From the NCBI RefSeq assembly GCF_900635775.1, contig NZ_LR134167.1:405001-469000 (forward strand): DNA of 64,000 bases, given 5' to 3'. Source of the stretch: Avibacterium volantium. Its GTDB lineage: Bacteria; Pseudomonadota; Gammaproteobacteria; Enterobacterales; Pasteurellaceae. A model generated the notes under the pieces. It saw only the letters and a list, made by a program, of their open reading frames with translations. It was not told where the DNA came from and made no database searches. Made by a program: the position numbers and the translations under genes. Shown one piece after another: positions 33,084-45,424 of this stretch (position 1 is the first letter of the stretch; every line of letters starts with the position of its first letter).

Positions 33084-33575
33084 ATGCCTTCATTTGATAT
33101 TGTTTCTGAATTAGACGCGCACGAAGTGCGTAATGCGGTGGAAAATGCCAACCGTGATTTAGCTAACCGTTGGGATTTCCGCAACGTGCCTTCTTCTATC
33201 GAGTTAAACGAAAAAAACGAAACCATTAAAGTGGCCAGTGAGTCCGATTTCCAAGTGGAGCAGCTGGTGGATATTTTGCGTAATGCCTGCATTAAGCGTG
33301 GCATTGATTCTGCGTCATTGGATATTCCAACAGAATATGAACACAGCGGTAAAACCTTTAGCAAAGAAATTAAGCTGAAACAAGGTATCGAAACGGATAT
33401 GGCGAAAAAACTCACTAAGCTTATCAAAGAATCCAAGCTCAAAGTGCAAACTCAAATTCAAGGGGAGCAAGTGCGCGTAACAGGGAAATCCCGTGATGAC
33501 TTGCAAGCGGTGATCCAACTGGTGAAAAATGCGGAATTAGGACAGCCATTCCAGTTTAATAATTTTAGAGATTAA
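33084..33575 (+). CDS. yajQ: YajQ family nucleotide-binding protein
   Basis: 163-aa protein made of two ferredoxin-like domains. The N-terminus [21 protein letters not shown] is the family signature. YajQ proteins bind nucleic acid or cyclic-di-GMP in other species; the role here is not known. A GAGGAG ribosome-binding site precedes the ATG. It lies in the serB-yajQ-def run. Confidence 0.94.
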   Translation: MPSFDIVSELDAHEVRNAVENANRDLANRWDFRNVPSSIELNEKNETIKVASESDFQVEQLVDILRNACIKRGIDSASLDIPTEYEHSGKTFSKEIKLKQGIETDMAKKLTKLIKESKLKVQTQIQGEQVRVTGKSRDDLQAVIQLVKNAELGQPFQFNNFRD

Positions 33576-33593
33576 AAAAGGAATAATGAATTT

Positions 33594-34103
33594 ATGGCAT
33601 TACTTGATGTGTTGATTTACCCCGATGAGCGCCTTAAAACGGTGGCGCAGCCGGTGGAAAAATTTGATGAAGAATTACACACTTTGATTGATAATATGTT
33701 TGAAACAATGTATCACGAGCAGGGTATTGGCTTGGCGGCAACCCAAGTTGATGTGCATCGCCGTTTGATTGTGATCGACATTGAAGGCACGAAAGAAAAT
33801 CAAATTGTGTTAATTAACCCTGAAATTATCGAAAGTTCTGGCGAAACGGGCATTGAAGAAGGCTGTTTGTCTTTGCCGGGAATGAATGGCTTTGTACCGC
33901 GTAAAGAAAAGCTGACTGTGCGTGCCTTGGACAAAAATGGTAAAGATTTTTTACTGAATGCTGATGGTTTATTGGCGATCTGTATCCAGCACGAAATTGA
34001 TCATTTAAATGGTATTGTTTTTGCGGATTATCTTTCTCCGCTTAAGCGTCAGCGGATGAAAGACAAACTCACTAAGCTGAAAAAACAGCTACAAAAAGCC
34101 TAA
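33594..34103 (+). CDS. def: peptide deformylase
   Basis: Removes the formyl group from nascent protein N-termini. Metalloenzyme with all three family motifs: GIGLAAT at 44-50, EGCLS at 89-93 (metal ligand Cys91) and QHEIDHLNG at 132-140 (His133, Glu134, His137). 169 aa, as in E. coli. In many bacteria def is next to fmt; here it follows yajQ and is closed by a terminator. Confidence 0.97.
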   Translation: MALLDVLIYPDERLKTVAQPVEKFDEELHTLIDNMFETMYHEQGIGLAATQVDVHRRLIVIDIEGTKENQIVLINPEIIESSGETGIEEGCLSLPGMNGFVPRKEKLTVRALDKNGKDFLLNADGLLAICIQHEIDHLNGIVFADYLSPLKRQRMKDKLTKLKKQLQKA

Positions 34104-34120
34104 TTTTTACCATTAGAAAG

Positions 34121-34146
34121 AAAACCTGCGTTTAAGCAGGTTTTTT
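34121..34146 (+). terminator. def terminator
   Basis: Stem AAAACCTGC / GCAGGTTTT with a GTTTA loop and six T, 18 nt after def. Confidence 0.88.
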
Positions 34147-34178
34147 ATGAGAAAAATTTACGAAAAAAGCACCGCACT

Positions 34179-34799
34179 TTATTTTAGGGGCTTTTCCTTT
34201 TGGGCGGCGTAGGCAGCCCCTTTGGCGAGCATACGCAGTTGTAAAATCACCCGTTCTTTGAGCAACTCACGTTCTTCCTTATTCATATCCAAGGCATTCG
34301 CACCAGCGGTGAACACCAGTGTAACGATGCCCTCTGCTTGAATATAAGCAATGTGGCGCGAATAGCCATTGCGTTCGGCAATATATTCTGCCAGTTCGTC
34401 AATAAAATGCTTAATTTCCCGTGCTGCGGCGGTGCGGAACGCGTGCGATGTGCCTGAACTTTCACGCAGCAATAAGCGGAAAACATTGGTGCTGTGGGTG
34501 ATAAATTCAAAAAACGTATTCACCGAAATCACGATAACGCTACCGCCATTTTCCAACCGTTTTCGTGCTTGGCGCATTAATTGGCGCAGCATTAGGCCTG
34601 CTTCGTCCACCATTTCTAAGCCGAGTTCGTCCATATCACGAAAATGGCGATAAAAAGAGGTAGGCGCAATGCCTGCTTCTCTTGCCACTTCACGCAGACT
34701 GAGATTAGAAAAACTTTTCTCTGCACTGAGCTGATTAAACGCGGCGCTGATCAACGCGCGTCTAGTTTTTTCTTTTTGAATTGCACGAACGCCTGCCAT
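34179..34799 (-). CDS. fabR: unsaturated fatty acid biosynthesis repressor, TetR family
   Basis: 206-aa TetR regulator. The DNA-binding domain (about 8-58) includes [21 protein letters not shown], almost identical to E. coli FabR. FabR represses fabA/fabB in response to the ratio of unsaturated to saturated acyl thioesters. It starts 9 nt after the oxyR stop, so oxyR and fabR form one transcript; in E. coli they are neighbours with sthA between. A GAGGG ribosome-binding site is present. Confidence 0.92.
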   Translation of the reverse strand: MAGVRAIQKEKTRRALISAAFNQLSAEKSFSNLSLREVAREAGIAPTSFYRHFRDMDELGLEMVDEAGLMLRQLMRQARKRLENGGSVIVISVNTFFEFITHSTNVFRLLLRESSGTSHAFRTAAAREIKHFIDELAEYIAERNGYSRHIAYIQAEGIVTLVFTAGANALDMNKEERELLKERVILQLRMLAKGAAYAAQKEKPLK

Positions 34800-34808
34800 T
34801 TTGCCCTC

Positions 34809-35708
34809 TTATTTTTGTTGAAGGATCGGGGTGATGATATTGCTAATGGTATTTGCCACCCGTTCATAACGCATTCTTAGTGGTGAACCGGGGCGATAAA
34901 TTAATGCTACGGTACGTGAGGGTTCTGGCACACAAGGGAGATATTTTACTCCTGTGCGATTGCCTTCGTTTAACACCGCAAGCTCTGGCATTAAGGTTAT
35001 TCCTGCGTTGGCGGAAACCATATTGCGTAAGGTTTCAAGACTGGTGGCTTGGAAATGGGGATTTTCCTTTGCCCCAGCGGTGAAACAATAGCCCAGAGCT
35101 TGATCTCGCAAGCAATGGCCGTCATCAAGCATTAGCATTTCACAGCCTTTGAGTTTGTCCATTGGGATACTCTTCTCTTTTGCCCAAGGATGCTCTTGGG
35201 AAATCGCAAGCAACATTTTTTCTTTAAATAATGGCACTTCAATAAAGGCTTCGGTTTCTGGCACGGTGGCAAGAATGGCACAGTCTAAACGTCCACTTTC
35301 CAGTTGTTCTAACAACTGGTGAGTTTGCGCTTCATATAAAAATAGCTCTAAATCAGGAAAGGCTTGTTTCAGTGCAGGCATAATATAAGGCAGCAGATAA
35401 GGCCCAAGGGTTGGGATCATTCCTATATGCAATGGCCCAGTCATTTCTTTGCCTTGATTGCTTGCCATTTCTTTCAGCACTTTGACTTCGCGCAACACGG
35501 TGCGAGCTTGTTCCACAAGGAGCAAGCCCGATTGGGTAAATAGCACTTTACGGCTGGTGCGCTCTAGTAAAATAATGCCCAGTTCGTCTTCCAATTTGCG
35601 GATTTGTCCGCTTAAGGTTGGTTGGCTAACGTGGCAGGCATCTGCGGCTCGGCGAAAATGTTTGTGTTCGGCGAGCGCCACTAAGTATTCTAAATCACGG
35701 ATATTCAT
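34809..35708 (-). CDS. oxyR: hydrogen peroxide-sensing regulator OxyR
   Basis: LysR-type regulator (299 aa) with an N-terminal winged helix-turn-helix (about 1-60). The redox pair Cys199 and Cys208 sits at the same positions as in E. coli OxyR, within GHCLRDQALGYC, so the disulfide switch is intact. It activates peroxide-defence genes and probably the divergent hybrid peroxiredoxin gene at 35847. It is co-transcribed with fabR. Confidence 0.96.
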   Translation of the reverse strand: MNIRDLEYLVALAEHKHFRRAADACHVSQPTLSGQIRKLEDELGIILLERTSRKVLFTQSGLLLVEQARTVLREVKVLKEMASNQGKEMTGPLHIGMIPTLGPYLLPYIMPALKQAFPDLELFLYEAQTHQLLEQLESGRLDCAILATVPETEAFIEVPLFKEKMLLAISQEHPWAKEKSIPMDKLKGCEMLMLDDGHCLRDQALGYCFTAGAKENPHFQATSLETLRNMVSANAGITLMPELAVLNEGNRTGVKYLPCVPEPSRTVALIYRPGSPLRMRYERVANTISNIITPILQQK

Positions 35709-35766
35709 ATTTTCTCTGCTTCCTCCATCATAGAAAGGAACAATTAAAAGGATAGGTATTAATCGT

Positions 35767-35796
35767 TTGTAACTATATCACGATTTTCACTATAAT
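35767..35796 (+). promoter_or_regulatory. promoter of the hybrid peroxiredoxin gene
   Basis: TTGTAA at 35767-35772 and TATAAT at 35791-35796, with 18-bp spacing, 51 bp upstream of the start codon. The adjacent A/T-rich stretch has partial ATAG/CTAT elements (35752, 35773, 35790), as expected near OxyR sites, but the spacing does not fit the E. coli consensus well. Confidence 0.55.
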
Positions 35797-35846
35797 TCAC
35801 CCCGTCAATAAGAAATCATTATTTTAATCGCAATAGGAGAAAGATT

Positions 35847-36584
35847 ATGACAGCAACAATGGAAGGAAAAAAAGTTCCTCAAGTAACATTCCATACTCGT
35901 CAAGGTGATCAATGGGTTGATGTAACCACTTCAGAATTATTTGATAACAAAACCGTCGTGTTATTTTCATTACCAGGTGCATTTACCCCAACTTGTTCAT
36001 CAACACACTTACCACGTTATAACGAATTAGCGTGCGAATTCAAAGCCTTAGGTGTGGACGATATTATCTGTTTATCTGTAAACGACACTTTCGTAATGAA
36101 CGCGTGGAAAGCGGATCAAGAAGCAGAAAACATTACCGTAATCCCAGATGGTAACGGTGAATTTACTGAAGGTATGGGTATGCTTGTGGATAAAGATGAC
36201 CTTGGCTTTGGTAAACGTTCTTGGCGTTATTCAATGCTTGTGCGCAATGGCGTGGTGGAAAAAATGTTCATCGAGCCAAACGAGCCGGGCGATCCGTTCA
36301 AAGTGTCTGATGCAGATACAATGATCAAATACTTAAAACCTGATTGGCAAGCAAAACCTTCAGTGTCTATCTTCACTAAACCAGGCTGCCCATTCTGTGC
36401 AAAAGCAAAAGGTTTGTTAAAAGTGAAAGGTTACACCTTTGAAGAAATCGTATTAGGCCGCGATGCAAGCACCATCTCTGTGCGTGCGATCACAGGTAAA
36501 ACCAGCGTGCCACAAGTATTCATCGGTGGGGAGTACATCGGTGGAAGCGAAGATTTAGAAAAATACTTCGCGAACCAAAACTAA
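35847..36584 (+). CDS. hybrid peroxiredoxin 5-glutaredoxin
   Basis: 245-aa fusion: an N-terminal Prx5 domain (about 1-165) with the peroxidatic cysteine at Cys50 in [13 protein letters not shown], and a C-terminal glutaredoxin domain (about 172-245) with CPFC at 181-184. The glutaredoxin part passes glutathione electrons to the peroxidase part, reducing H2O2 and alkyl peroxides. The H. influenzae hybrid enzyme (hyPrx5, PGdx) is the characterised homologue. It is divergent from oxyR, implying peroxide induction. Strong AGGAG ribosome-binding site. Confidence 0.95.
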   Translation: MTATMEGKKVPQVTFHTRQGDQWVDVTTSELFDNKTVVLFSLPGAFTPTCSSTHLPRYNELACEFKALGVDDIICLSVNDTFVMNAWKADQEAENITVIPDGNGEFTEGMGMLVDKDDLGFGKRSWRYSMLVRNGVVEKMFIEPNEPGDPFKVSDADTMIKYLKPDWQAKPSVSIFTKPGCPFCAKAKGLLKVKGYTFEEIVLGRDASTISVRAITGKTSVPQVFIGGEYIGGSEDLEKYFANQN

Positions 36585-36621
36585 CTCCATAGCATAATTA
36601 GAACTTCCTATAAAAACCTTT

Positions 36622-36649
36622 GGCTAATCCTTGTGATTAGCCTTTTTTA
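36622..36649 (+). terminator. terminator after the hybrid peroxiredoxin gene
   Basis: Stem GGCTAATC / GATTAGCC with a CTTGT loop and a run of T on the plus strand. Confidence 0.82.
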
Positions 36650-36654
36650 TGCCG

Positions 36655-36876
36655 TTAATAATGCGGTGGCGGGGTTTCTTCTGCTTGGCTTGCAATATTA
36701 GAGGGTTGTAAATCTTTTAACTTCGCCGCTAAATGACGCAGTTGCAACTGCATTTTCTCTAGCATAAATTGTTGTTCCACCAAGGCTTGGTTTAATTCTT
36801 CAATGGCGTGTTCCTGAAACGCCACTTTTGTTTCTAATTCGGCAATTTGTTTTGCTTGCTCAAGTTGAATTTGCAT
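36655..36876 (-). CDS. slyX: SlyX family protein
   Basis: 73-aa cytoplasmic coiled-coil protein of unknown function. Nearly the whole length (about 1-55) forms heptads ([20 protein letters not shown]), and the tail ends in PPHY, the SlyX hallmark. It is divergent from fkpA, as slyX and fkpA are in enteric bacteria. Confidence 0.92.
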   Translation of the reverse strand: MQIQLEQAKQIAELETKVAFQEHAIEELNQALVEQQFMLEKMQLQLRHLAAKLKDLQPSNIASQAEETPPPHY

Positions 36877-37004
36877 AAATAATCCTTAGCGTTATGTTTA
36901 AAATGTATAATGAATTATCAATAGACCCTAAATAATGGTTGTTAAATTGCTCAATACAATTTAACCTATCAAACATTCCGACTCATTATAAAGGATGATA
37001 AACA

Positions 37005-37709
37005 ATGTTAAAAATTCAAAAATTCTCTCTTATCACACTCGCATTAAGTGCGGTGGTTTCTGGCTCAGTTTTTGCTGATCAAGCAGCGGACAAAAAATTC
37101 AATGATGAAGCCTCTTATGTGGTGGGGTATGCCACAGGAAAACAATTCCTTGAAACCTTAATCAACGATCAAAAAGATGTGATCAGTTACGACAAAGCTC
37201 GCGTATTACAAGGCGTGAACGATGCCTTAGAGGGCAAAGGCGATTTAACGGATCAACAAATCCAAGAAAAATTAAAAGCCATTGGCGACAAAGTGTATGA
37301 AGCGCGCCAAGCGAAAGTACAAGCTGAAAACGAAAAATTCACTGCGGACTTTATGAAAAAAGACGGTGCGAAAAAAACTGCGTCTGGCTTAATGTACCGC
37401 ATTGAAAAAGCAGGTGAAGGTGCGGCAATCAAACCTGATGATATGGTCAAAGTGCATTACACAGGAAAATTAGCCGATGGCACGGTGTTTGACAGCTCCG
37501 TAGAACGTGGTCAGCCAGCAGAATTCAAATTAAATCAAGTGATTAAGGGCTGGACAGAAGGGCTTCAGTTAGTCAAAAAAGGCGGCAAAATTGCCCTGCT
37601 TATCCCAGCAGATTTAGCCTATGGAAAACAAGGCGCAGGCCCAATTCCACCTAACTCAACCCTTTATTTTGATGTGGAAGTATTAGACGTTACCCCTGAG
37701 AAAAAATAA
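37005..37709 (+). CDS. fkpA: periplasmic FKBP-type peptidyl-prolyl isomerase FkpA
   Basis: Periplasmic folding catalyst and chaperone (234 aa). The signal peptide (about 1-24) cleaves after SVFA. An N-terminal helical dimerisation domain (about 25-115) is followed by the FKBP domain (about 125-232) with VKVHYTGKLADGTVFDSS and IPPNSTLYFDVEV. A USS (AAGTGCGGT) lies inside the signal-peptide codons and encodes part of LSAVVSG. It is divergent from slyX. Confidence 0.94.
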   Translation: MLKIQKFSLITLALSAVVSGSVFADQAADKKFNDEASYVVGYATGKQFLETLINDQKDVISYDKARVLQGVNDALEGKGDLTDQQIQEKLKAIGDKVYEARQAKVQAENEKFTADFMKKDGAKKTASGLMYRIEKAGEGAAIKPDDMVKVHYTGKLADGTVFDSSVERGQPAEFKLNQVIKGWTEGLQLVKKGGKIALLIPADLAYGKQGAGPIPPNSTLYFDVEVLDVTPEKK

Positions 37710-37712
37710 GAA

Positions 37713-37760
37713 AAAACCACCGCACTTTATATCCATTGAAAGAAAAGTGCGGTGGATTTT
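37713..37760 (+). terminator. inverted USS pair after fkpA
   Basis: AAAACCACCGCACTTT and AAAGTGCGGTGGATTTT form a long stem around about 16 nt, ending in TTTTT-like sequence before the next gene. This is probably the fkpA terminator, again built from two facing uptake signals. Confidence 0.7.
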
Positions 37761-37783
37761 TCCATCATTTTGAGATAAACCCA

Positions 37784-38449
37784 ATGCTAACGGATAGACG
37801 CCCTTTTACTGATGAAGATCGTGCGATTTTAAATTCCTATGTGGCGGTGGTGGACGGCGTGAGTGCCTTAATCGGCAGTCATTGCGAAATCGTACTGCAT
37901 TCTCTCGAAGATTTTGAACATTCTGCCATTTGCATTGCCAACGGGCATAACACCCACCGCAAAGTGGGATCGCCAATCACCGATTTTGCCTTGAAATCGC
38001 TCAAAACAATGCAAACGGAGAATGTTTCCAAGCCTTATTTTACCCGCGCAAAAGGCACGGCGTTGATGAAATCCGTCACCATCGCCATTCGCAATCAAGA
38101 AAAACGCATTATTGGTTTGCTGTGCATTAATATTAATTTAGATGTGCCGGTAACCCAATTTATCCAAGCCCTTATGCCGCCTGCGGAGCAACAATCTGCT
38201 TCTGAAGTGAATTTTGCCAGCTCGGTGGAAGAACTGGTTAGCCAAACCATCGAACAAACGGTGCAAGAGATCACCGCCGATCGCTTGGTGGCAAACAATA
38301 ATAAAAATCGCCAAATTGTGCTTTCGCTCTATGAAAAAGGCATTTTTGACATCAAAGATGCCATCAACCTAGTGGCTGAGCGGCTGGATATTTCACGCCA
38401 TACGGTGTATTTGTATATTCGCCAAATCAAGCAAGACGAGATGAAATAA
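37784..38449 (+). CDS. YheO-type transcriptional regulator (PAS-like plus HTH)
   Basis: 221-aa protein. An N-terminal YheO PAS-like domain (about 15-125, with HCEIVLHSLEDFEHSAICIANGH) is followed by a C-terminal HTH_22 domain (about 165-215, ending LDISRHTVYLYIRQIK). Homologues sit just before tusDCB in E. coli (yheO) and Haemophilus, so regulation of tRNA thiolation or sulfur use is plausible but not shown. The ATG at 37784 is chosen; an earlier in-frame start would lie in the USS hairpin. The stop overlaps the tusD start. Confidence 0.85.
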   Translation: MLTDRRPFTDEDRAILNSYVAVVDGVSALIGSHCEIVLHSLEDFEHSAICIANGHNTHRKVGSPITDFALKSLKTMQTENVSKPYFTRAKGTALMKSVTIAIRNQEKRIIGLLCININLDVPVTQFIQALMPPAEQQSASEVNFASSVEELVSQTIEQTVQEITADRLVANNNKNRQIVLSLYEKGIFDIKDAINLVAERLDISRHTVYLYIRQIKQDEMK

Positions 38450-38829
38450 TGCGCTATGTGATTACAGTAAAACAGCCTGTTTATGGCTCGCAAGGGGCAT
38501 TTTTAGCCTATCAACTTGCCCACGCCTTGCTTGAAAAGGGGCATCAAATTAGCCAAGTTTTTTTTATGCAAAATGGCGTAAGTAACGGCAACGGTTTTGT
38601 GTGTCCTGCTAATGACGAGTTTAATTTGCAACAACATTGGCAAGCCTTGAGTGAGCAGCACCATATCCCTTTGCATCTTTGCATCGCAGCTTCGCAACGC
38701 CGTGGCGTGGTGGACGCTTTAACGAGCAAAGATAAACAGCAAAATAATCTGGCAAAAGGCTTTGTGTTAGCAGGATTGGGCGAATTTAGCCAAGCCGTGT
38801 TGCAAGCAGATCGAGTGATAACCCTATGA
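38449..38829 (+). CDS. tusD: sulfur relay protein TusD
   Basis: Subunit of the TusBCD complex, which relays persulfide sulfur from TusA to TusE for 2-thiolation of U34 in tRNA. 126 aa with the DsrE-like fold. The catalytic cysteine is expected in the LHLCIAASQRRG segment (around residue 77). The ATG overlaps the stop of the upstream regulator gene by 1 nt and the end overlaps tusC (ATGA). Confidence 0.93.
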   Translation: MRYVITVKQPVYGSQGAFLAYQLAHALLEKGHQISQVFFMQNGVSNGNGFVCPANDEFNLQQHWQALSEQHHIPLHLCIAASQRRGVVDALTSKDKQQNNLAKGFVLAGLGEFSQAVLQADRVITL

Positions 38830-39188
38830 TTAAACTGGCTTTTGTGTTTACCCAACCGCCTTATGGCACGGCCGCTAGCCGTGAGGGCTTAGATGCACTC
38901 CTTGCTGCCACCGCCTTTTGTGATGAAAGCGAAATTGCGGTCTTTTTTCTTGATGACGGGGTTTTCAATCTCATCGCCAGTCAACAAAGCGAAAAAATCT
39001 TACAGAAAAATGTTAGCCAGCCTTTCAAATTACTGGAATTATACGACATCGAACAGCGTTACCTGTGCCAACAATCCGTACAAGCCTTACACCTTGAAAA
39101 AGCAAATTGGCTATTGGATTGCGAAATATTGCCCCGCGCGGCGTTAATGGAAAAATTACAACAAGCAGAAAAAGTGCTGACTTTTTAG
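38826..39188 (+). CDS. tusC: sulfur relay protein TusC
   Basis: 120-aa DsrF-like subunit of TusBCD. The N-terminus KLAFVFTQPPYGTAASREGLDALLA is typical. It overlaps tusD by 4 nt (ATGA) and is followed by tusB after about 30 nt. Confidence 0.93.
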   Translation: MIKLAFVFTQPPYGTAASREGLDALLAATAFCDESEIAVFFLDDGVFNLIASQQSEKILQKNVSQPFKLLELYDIEQRYLCQQSVQALHLEKANWLLDCEILPRAALMEKLQQAEKVLTF

Positions 39189-39221
39189 CGCACTTTTTCA
39201 TTCTTTTTGCAGGAAATGATG

Positions 39222-39533
39222 ATGCTTTATACCTTTGCCAAAGCCGATTACGACAGCCAAACCCTCGCTCGCTATTTTGAGAATTTTACTGAACAAGATT
39301 GCCTTGTGCTATGGCAAGACGGCGTGCTACTTCCCTTCAAACACCAAGAACTTTTCACCCAACTCGCCGTGCCTTGCTATGCGCTAGAAAACGACATCTA
39401 CGCCAGAAATCTACAAGAAATTGCACCGCACTTTGTTAATTGCGATGAAAATAATAAAAGCAAAGTGCGGTTGATTTCTCTGCAAGATTTTGTGGTGTTG
39501 ACCGAGCGGTATTTCCCGCAGGTGGGGTTGTAA
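39222..39533 (+). CDS. tusB: sulfur relay protein TusB
   Basis: About 103-aa DsrH-like subunit of TusBCD. Several starts are in frame (TTG 39207; ATG 39216, 39219, 39222). I chose 39222 because AGGAA lies 6 nt upstream and TusB proteins begin MLYT/MLHT. Two USS copies facing each other lie at the 3' end (about 39424-39470, inside the coding sequence). The gene is last in the tus set before the str operon promoter. Confidence 0.88.
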   Translation: MLYTFAKADYDSQTLARYFENFTEQDCLVLWQDGVLLPFKHQELFTQLAVPCYALENDIYARNLQEIAPHFVNCDENNKSKVRLISLQDFVVLTERYFPQVGL

Positions 39534-39581
39534 GCAAATTAATAATCAGACAAAGACTTTGTCCTTTGCCTGTTCTATGAC

Positions 39582-39610
39582 TTGACATTCTTAGTGCCCA
39601 AGATTAAAAT
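39582..39610 (+). promoter_or_regulatory. str operon promoter
   Basis: TTGACA at 39582-39587 and TAAAAT at 39605-39610 with 17-bp spacing, about 80 bp before rpsL. It matches sigma-70 consensus well and fits a strongly expressed ribosomal operon. Confidence 0.7.
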
Positions 39611-39675
39611 TCGGCGTCTATCTATTCTAAGGTAGAACAAAAAGTAAACATTCTTTTATGAATAACAACTATTAA

Positions 39676-40065
<390 letters not shown>

Positions 40066-40168
40066 TGGTTCTCCGTTAAGTAAGGCCAAACGCTAATTAA
40101 ATTAAATAATTATCATAAACTCCAGTAAACGTAAGATCTCTTACACAAAGAGTTTTGGATAATCCTGA

Positions 40169-40663
<495 letters not shown>

Positions 40664-40768
40664 TCAGTTAATCAAACGATTTTTAGGCTTCATCACATTT
40701 TGCTATGCGGTGAAGCCTTATCCATATTTAAAATTTTAATTTATTGAATTCCAAACAAGGAAATAATA

Positions 40769-42871
40769 ATGGCTCGTGTAACTCCTATTGAGCGCTATCG
40801 TAATATCGGTATTAGTGCTCACATTGATGCTGGTAAAACAACAACCACAGAGCGTATTCTATTCTATACAGGTGTTAGTCACAAAATTGGTGAGGTGCAT
40901 GATGGTGCAGCTACCATGGACTGGATGGAACAAGAACAAGAGCGTGGTATTACCATTACTTCTGCGGCAACAACGGCTTTCTGGTCTGGTATGTCTCAGC
41001 AATATCCACAACACCGTATCAACGTTATCGATACTCCGGGACACGTTGACTTTACTATCGAAGTAGAACGTTCAATGCGTGTTCTTGATGGTGCGGTAAT
41101 GGTTTACTGTGCAGTAGGTGGGGTTCAACCTCAGTCTGAAACTGTATGGCGTCAAGCAAATAAATATAAAGTACCTCGTATCGCGTTCGTAAATAAAATG
41201 GACCGTACTGGTGCAAACTTCCTACGCGTTGTTGAGCAAATAAAAACTCGTTTAGGTGGTAATGCTGTTCCTTTACAACTTCCAATCGGCGCAGAAGAAA
41301 ACTTCAAAGGTGTTGTTGACTTAATCAAAATGAAAGCAATCAACTGGAATGAAGCGGATCAAGGTATGACATTTACCTATGACGATATTCCTGCAGATAT
41401 GGTTGAATTATGTGAAGAATGGCACCAAAACCTTGTTGAAGCAGCTGCAGAAGCTTCAGAAGAGTTAATGGAAAAATACCTTGGTGGTGAAGATTTAACT
41501 GAAGAAGAAATCAAAGGTGCGTTACGTCAACGTGCGTTAGATACTGAGATCATTCTTGTAACTTGTGGCTCAGCGTTCAAAAATAAAGGTGTTCAAGCAA
41601 TGCTTGATGCGGTAATTGATTACTTACCAGCACCAACAGACATCGCTTCAATCAAAGGGATCAACCCTGATGAAACTGAAGGTGAGCGTCACGCAGATGA
41701 TAATGAACCATTTGCAGCACTTGCATTCAAAATTGCAACTGACCCATTTGTAGGTAACTTAACCTTCTTCCGTGTATATTCTGGTGTGGTTGAGTCTGGT
41801 GCGACAGTATTGAACTCGGTAAAAGATAAACGTGAGCGTTTTGGTCGTATCGTTCAAATGCATGCAAACAAACGTGAAGAGATCAAAGAAGTTCGTGCGG
41901 GAGACATCGCAGCAGCAATCGGCTTAAAAGATGTTGGTACAGGTGATACATTATGTGCTATCGATGCGCCAATTATCCTTGAGCGTATGGAATTCCCTGA
42001 GCCAGTAATCTCTGTTGCGGTAGAACCAAAAACCAAAGCAGACCAAGAGAAAATGGGCTTGGCATTAGGTCGTCTTGCACAAGAAGACCCTTCATTCCGT
42101 GTTCACACTGATGAAGAATCAGGTGAAACCATTATTTCAGGTATGGGTGAGTTACACTTAGACATTATCGTTGACCGTATGAAACGTGAGTTTAAAGTGG
42201 AAGCGAATATCGGTAAACCACAAGTGTCTTACCGTGAAACTATCCGTACTCGTGTGAACGATGTTGAAGGTAAACACGCAAAACAATCTGGTGGTCGCGG
42301 TCAATATGGTCACGTTGTTATCGACTTGTACCCATTAGATCCAGAAGGTCCAGGTTACGAATTTATCAACGAAATCAAAGGTGGTGTAATTCCTGGTGAA
42401 TATATCCCTGCGGTTGATAAAGGTATCCAAGAACAACTTAAATCTGGTCCATTAGCGGGTTACCCAGTGGTTGATATCGGTGTTCGTTTACACTTCGGTT
42501 CATACCACGATGTGGACTCATCTGAGTTAGCATTTAAACTTGCTGCATCATTAGCATTTAAAGCAGCGTTTAGCAAAGCAAACCCAGTATTACTTGAGCC
42601 AATTATGAAAGTGGAAGTTGAAACTCCACCAGAGTATGTGGGTGATGTAATTGGTGATTTAAGCCGTCGTCGTGCTATGGTAAATGGCCAAGAAGCAAGC
42701 GAATTTGTTGTTAAAATCAATGCAGAAGTTCCACTTTCTGAAATGTTTGGTTATGCAACAGATCTTCGTTCACAAACTCAAGGTCGTGCATCATACTCAA
42801 TGGAACCATTGAAATATGCTGAAGCACCTTCAAGTGTTGCAGCTGCAGTAATTGAAGCACGTAAAAAATAA
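40769..42871 (+). CDS. fusA: elongation factor G
   Basis: 700-aa translocation GTPase. G1 AHIDAGKT at about 17-24, G3 DTPGHVDF, G4 NKMD, then domains II-V. A hairpin without a T-run (AGGCTTCA / TGAAGCCT, 40685-40718) lies in the spacer before it, perhaps a processing or weak attenuation element. Confidence 0.98.
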   Translation: MARVTPIERYRNIGISAHIDAGKTTTTERILFYTGVSHKIGEVHDGAATMDWMEQEQERGITITSAATTAFWSGMSQQYPQHRINVIDTPGHVDFTIEVERSMRVLDGAVMVYCAVGGVQPQSETVWRQANKYKVPRIAFVNKMDRTGANFLRVVEQIKTRLGGNAVPLQLPIGAEENFKGVVDLIKMKAINWNEADQGMTFTYDDIPADMVELCEEWHQNLVEAAAEASEELMEKYLGGEDLTEEEIKGALRQRALDTEIILVTCGSAFKNKGVQAMLDAVIDYLPAPTDIASIKGINPDETEGERHADDNEPFAALAFKIATDPFVGNLTFFRVYSGVVESGATVLNSVKDKRERFGRIVQMHANKREEIKEVRAGDIAAAIGLKDVGTGDTLCAIDAPIILERMEFPEPVISVAVEPKTKADQEKMGLALGRLAQEDPSFRVHTDEESGETIISGMGELHLDIIVDRMKREFKVEANIGKPQVSYRETIRTRVNDVEGKHAKQSGGRGQYGHVVIDLYPLDPEGPGYEFINEIKGGVIPGEYIPAVDKGIQEQLKSGPLAGYPVVDIGVRLHFGSYHDVDSSELAFKLAASLAFKAAFSKANPVLLEPIMKVEVETPPEYVGDVIGDLSRRRAMVNGQEASEFVVKINAEVPLSEMFGYATDLRSQTQGRASYSMEPLKYAEAPSSVAAAVIEARKK

Positions 42872-42886
42872 TTTTTGATTCAATAA

Positions 42887-44125
<1,239 letters not shown>

Positions 44126-44163
44126 TGATGATTGCTAGGTAACACTAGAAAGCTAAAAGCTAA

Positions 44164-44193
44164 GAGAGGGCATCGAAAGATGCCCTTTTGTTT
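44164..44193 (+). terminator. str operon terminator
   Basis: Stem GGGCATC / GATGCCC with a GAAA tetraloop followed by TTTTGTTTT. It closes the rpsL-rpsG-fusA-tuf transcript. The rest of the gap to secE (about 44194-44423) holds one USS (near 44258) and a possible -10 TACAAT at 44369-44374, but no gene or tRNA. Confidence 0.88.
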
Positions 44194-44423
44194 TACTTGG
44201 ATTTTTGAATGAAAAATCTGGAAAAAATGCCCGCACTTTTGTTATAAAAGAATAAATAAAGTGCGGTATAAATTTTAGGGATTTTTTCTTCGTGTAGATT
44301 TCTGTCCTTATTGTATGAAATCACGAAAATTTCTCTTATTTTTAATAGGCAACAAAATAAGAAAATGCTACAATTCCCCGTTCAAAACAGCATCCCGATT
44401 TTAATTGAATAATGGATACAATT

Positions 44424-44837
44424 ATGGCGTCAAATATTGATAAAAAGAAACACGCTGAACAAGCGGAACATCTTCAAAAATCGAAAGGACTAAATACCTT
44501 TTTATGGCTACTCGGCATTGTTATTATTGCCGTTGCAGCAGTGGGAAATATTTATTTTGCAGATCAATTTTCTACTCCAATCCGTGTGGTTGCGGTAGTG
44601 ATCTTATTACTTGTTGCTTTGGGAATTTTAGCAATTACTAACCAAGGAACAAAAGCACGAGCCTTTTTAAAAGACTCTAGAACAGAATTAAGAAAAATTG
44701 TATGGCCAACACGTTCTGAGGCGATGCAAACAACCTTGATTGTAATGGCTGTTACAATGATTGTTTCCCTAATTTTGTGGGGGCTTGATTCTATTATTGT
44801 TTCTGTAATTAATTTCTTAACAAATTTGAGGTTCTAA
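44424..44837 (+). CDS. secE: preprotein translocase subunit SecE
   Basis: 137-aa three-helix SecE of gammaproteobacterial type, part of the SecYEG channel. The conserved amphipathic segment [20 protein letters not shown] precedes the last transmembrane helix. The start is taken as ATG 44424 (GGA 7 nt upstream); ATG 44412 is also in frame. nusG begins 1 nt after the stop. Confidence 0.95.
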   Translation: MASNIDKKKHAEQAEHLQKSKGLNTFLWLLGIVIIAVAAVGNIYFADQFSTPIRVVAVVILLLVALGILAITNQGTKARAFLKDSRTELRKIVWPTRSEAMQTTLIVMAVTMIVSLILWGLDSIIVSVINFLTNLRF

Positions 44838-44838
44838 G

Positions 44839-45390
44839 ATGACAGAGAATACTCCAAAAAAACGCTGGTATGTGTTACAAGCATTTTCTGGCTTTGAAGG
44901 CCGTGTAGCAGCAACATTACGCGAATATATTAAATTGCACCAAATGGAAGAGCAATTTGGTGAAGTGCTTGTGCCGACAGAAGAAGTGGTTGAGAATGTT
45001 GGTGGTAAACGCCGTAAAAGTGAACGTAAATATTTCCCAGGCTATGTATTAGTACAAATGGAAATGAATGATTACACTTGGCAGTTGGTGCGCAGTGTGC
45101 CACGTGTAATGGGCTTTATCGGCGGTACGCCAGATAAACCTGCTCCGATCAGCAATCGCGAAGCAGATATTATCTTAAATCGCCTTGAGCAAAATTCTGA
45201 TAAGCCGAAACCAAGAACCGTATTCCAACCGGGTGAAGATGTACGCGTTAAAGAAGGTCCATTTGCTGACTTTAACGGAATAGTGGAAGAGGTCGATTAC
45301 GATAAAGGTCGCCTAAAAGTTTCTGTTTCAATCTTTGGTCGTGCAACACCTGTTGAGTTAGAGTTTGGACAAGTAGAGAAAAATAATTAG
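44839..45390 (+). CDS. nusG: transcription termination/antitermination factor NusG
   Basis: 183-aa RNA polymerase-binding factor linking transcription to translation and Rho. The NGN domain (about 5-120) begins [17 protein letters not shown]. The KOW domain (about 130-180) has [16 protein letters not shown]. Its transcript is closed by a strong terminator at 45397, so rplK is not in the same transcript. Confidence 0.98.
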   Translation: MTENTPKKRWYVLQAFSGFEGRVAATLREYIKLHQMEEQFGEVLVPTEEVVENVGGKRRKSERKYFPGYVLVQMEMNDYTWQLVRSVPRVMGFIGGTPDKPAPISNREADIILNRLEQNSDKPKPRTVFQPGEDVRVKEGPFADFNGIVEEVDYDKGRLKVSVSIFGRATPVELEFGQVEKNN

Positions 45391-45396
45391 TGTACA

Positions 45397-45424
45397 AAAA
45401 GGTAAGCAATGCTTACCTTTTTTA
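45397..45424 (+). terminator. nusG terminator
   Basis: Perfect stem AAAGGTAAGC / GCTTACCTTT with a three-base loop and six or more T, directly after nusG. Confidence 0.9.

Noticed and set aside
44126..44423. tRNA genes between tuf and secE as in E. coli tufB loci
   Set aside because: The gap contains a terminator, a USS and A/T-rich sequence only.
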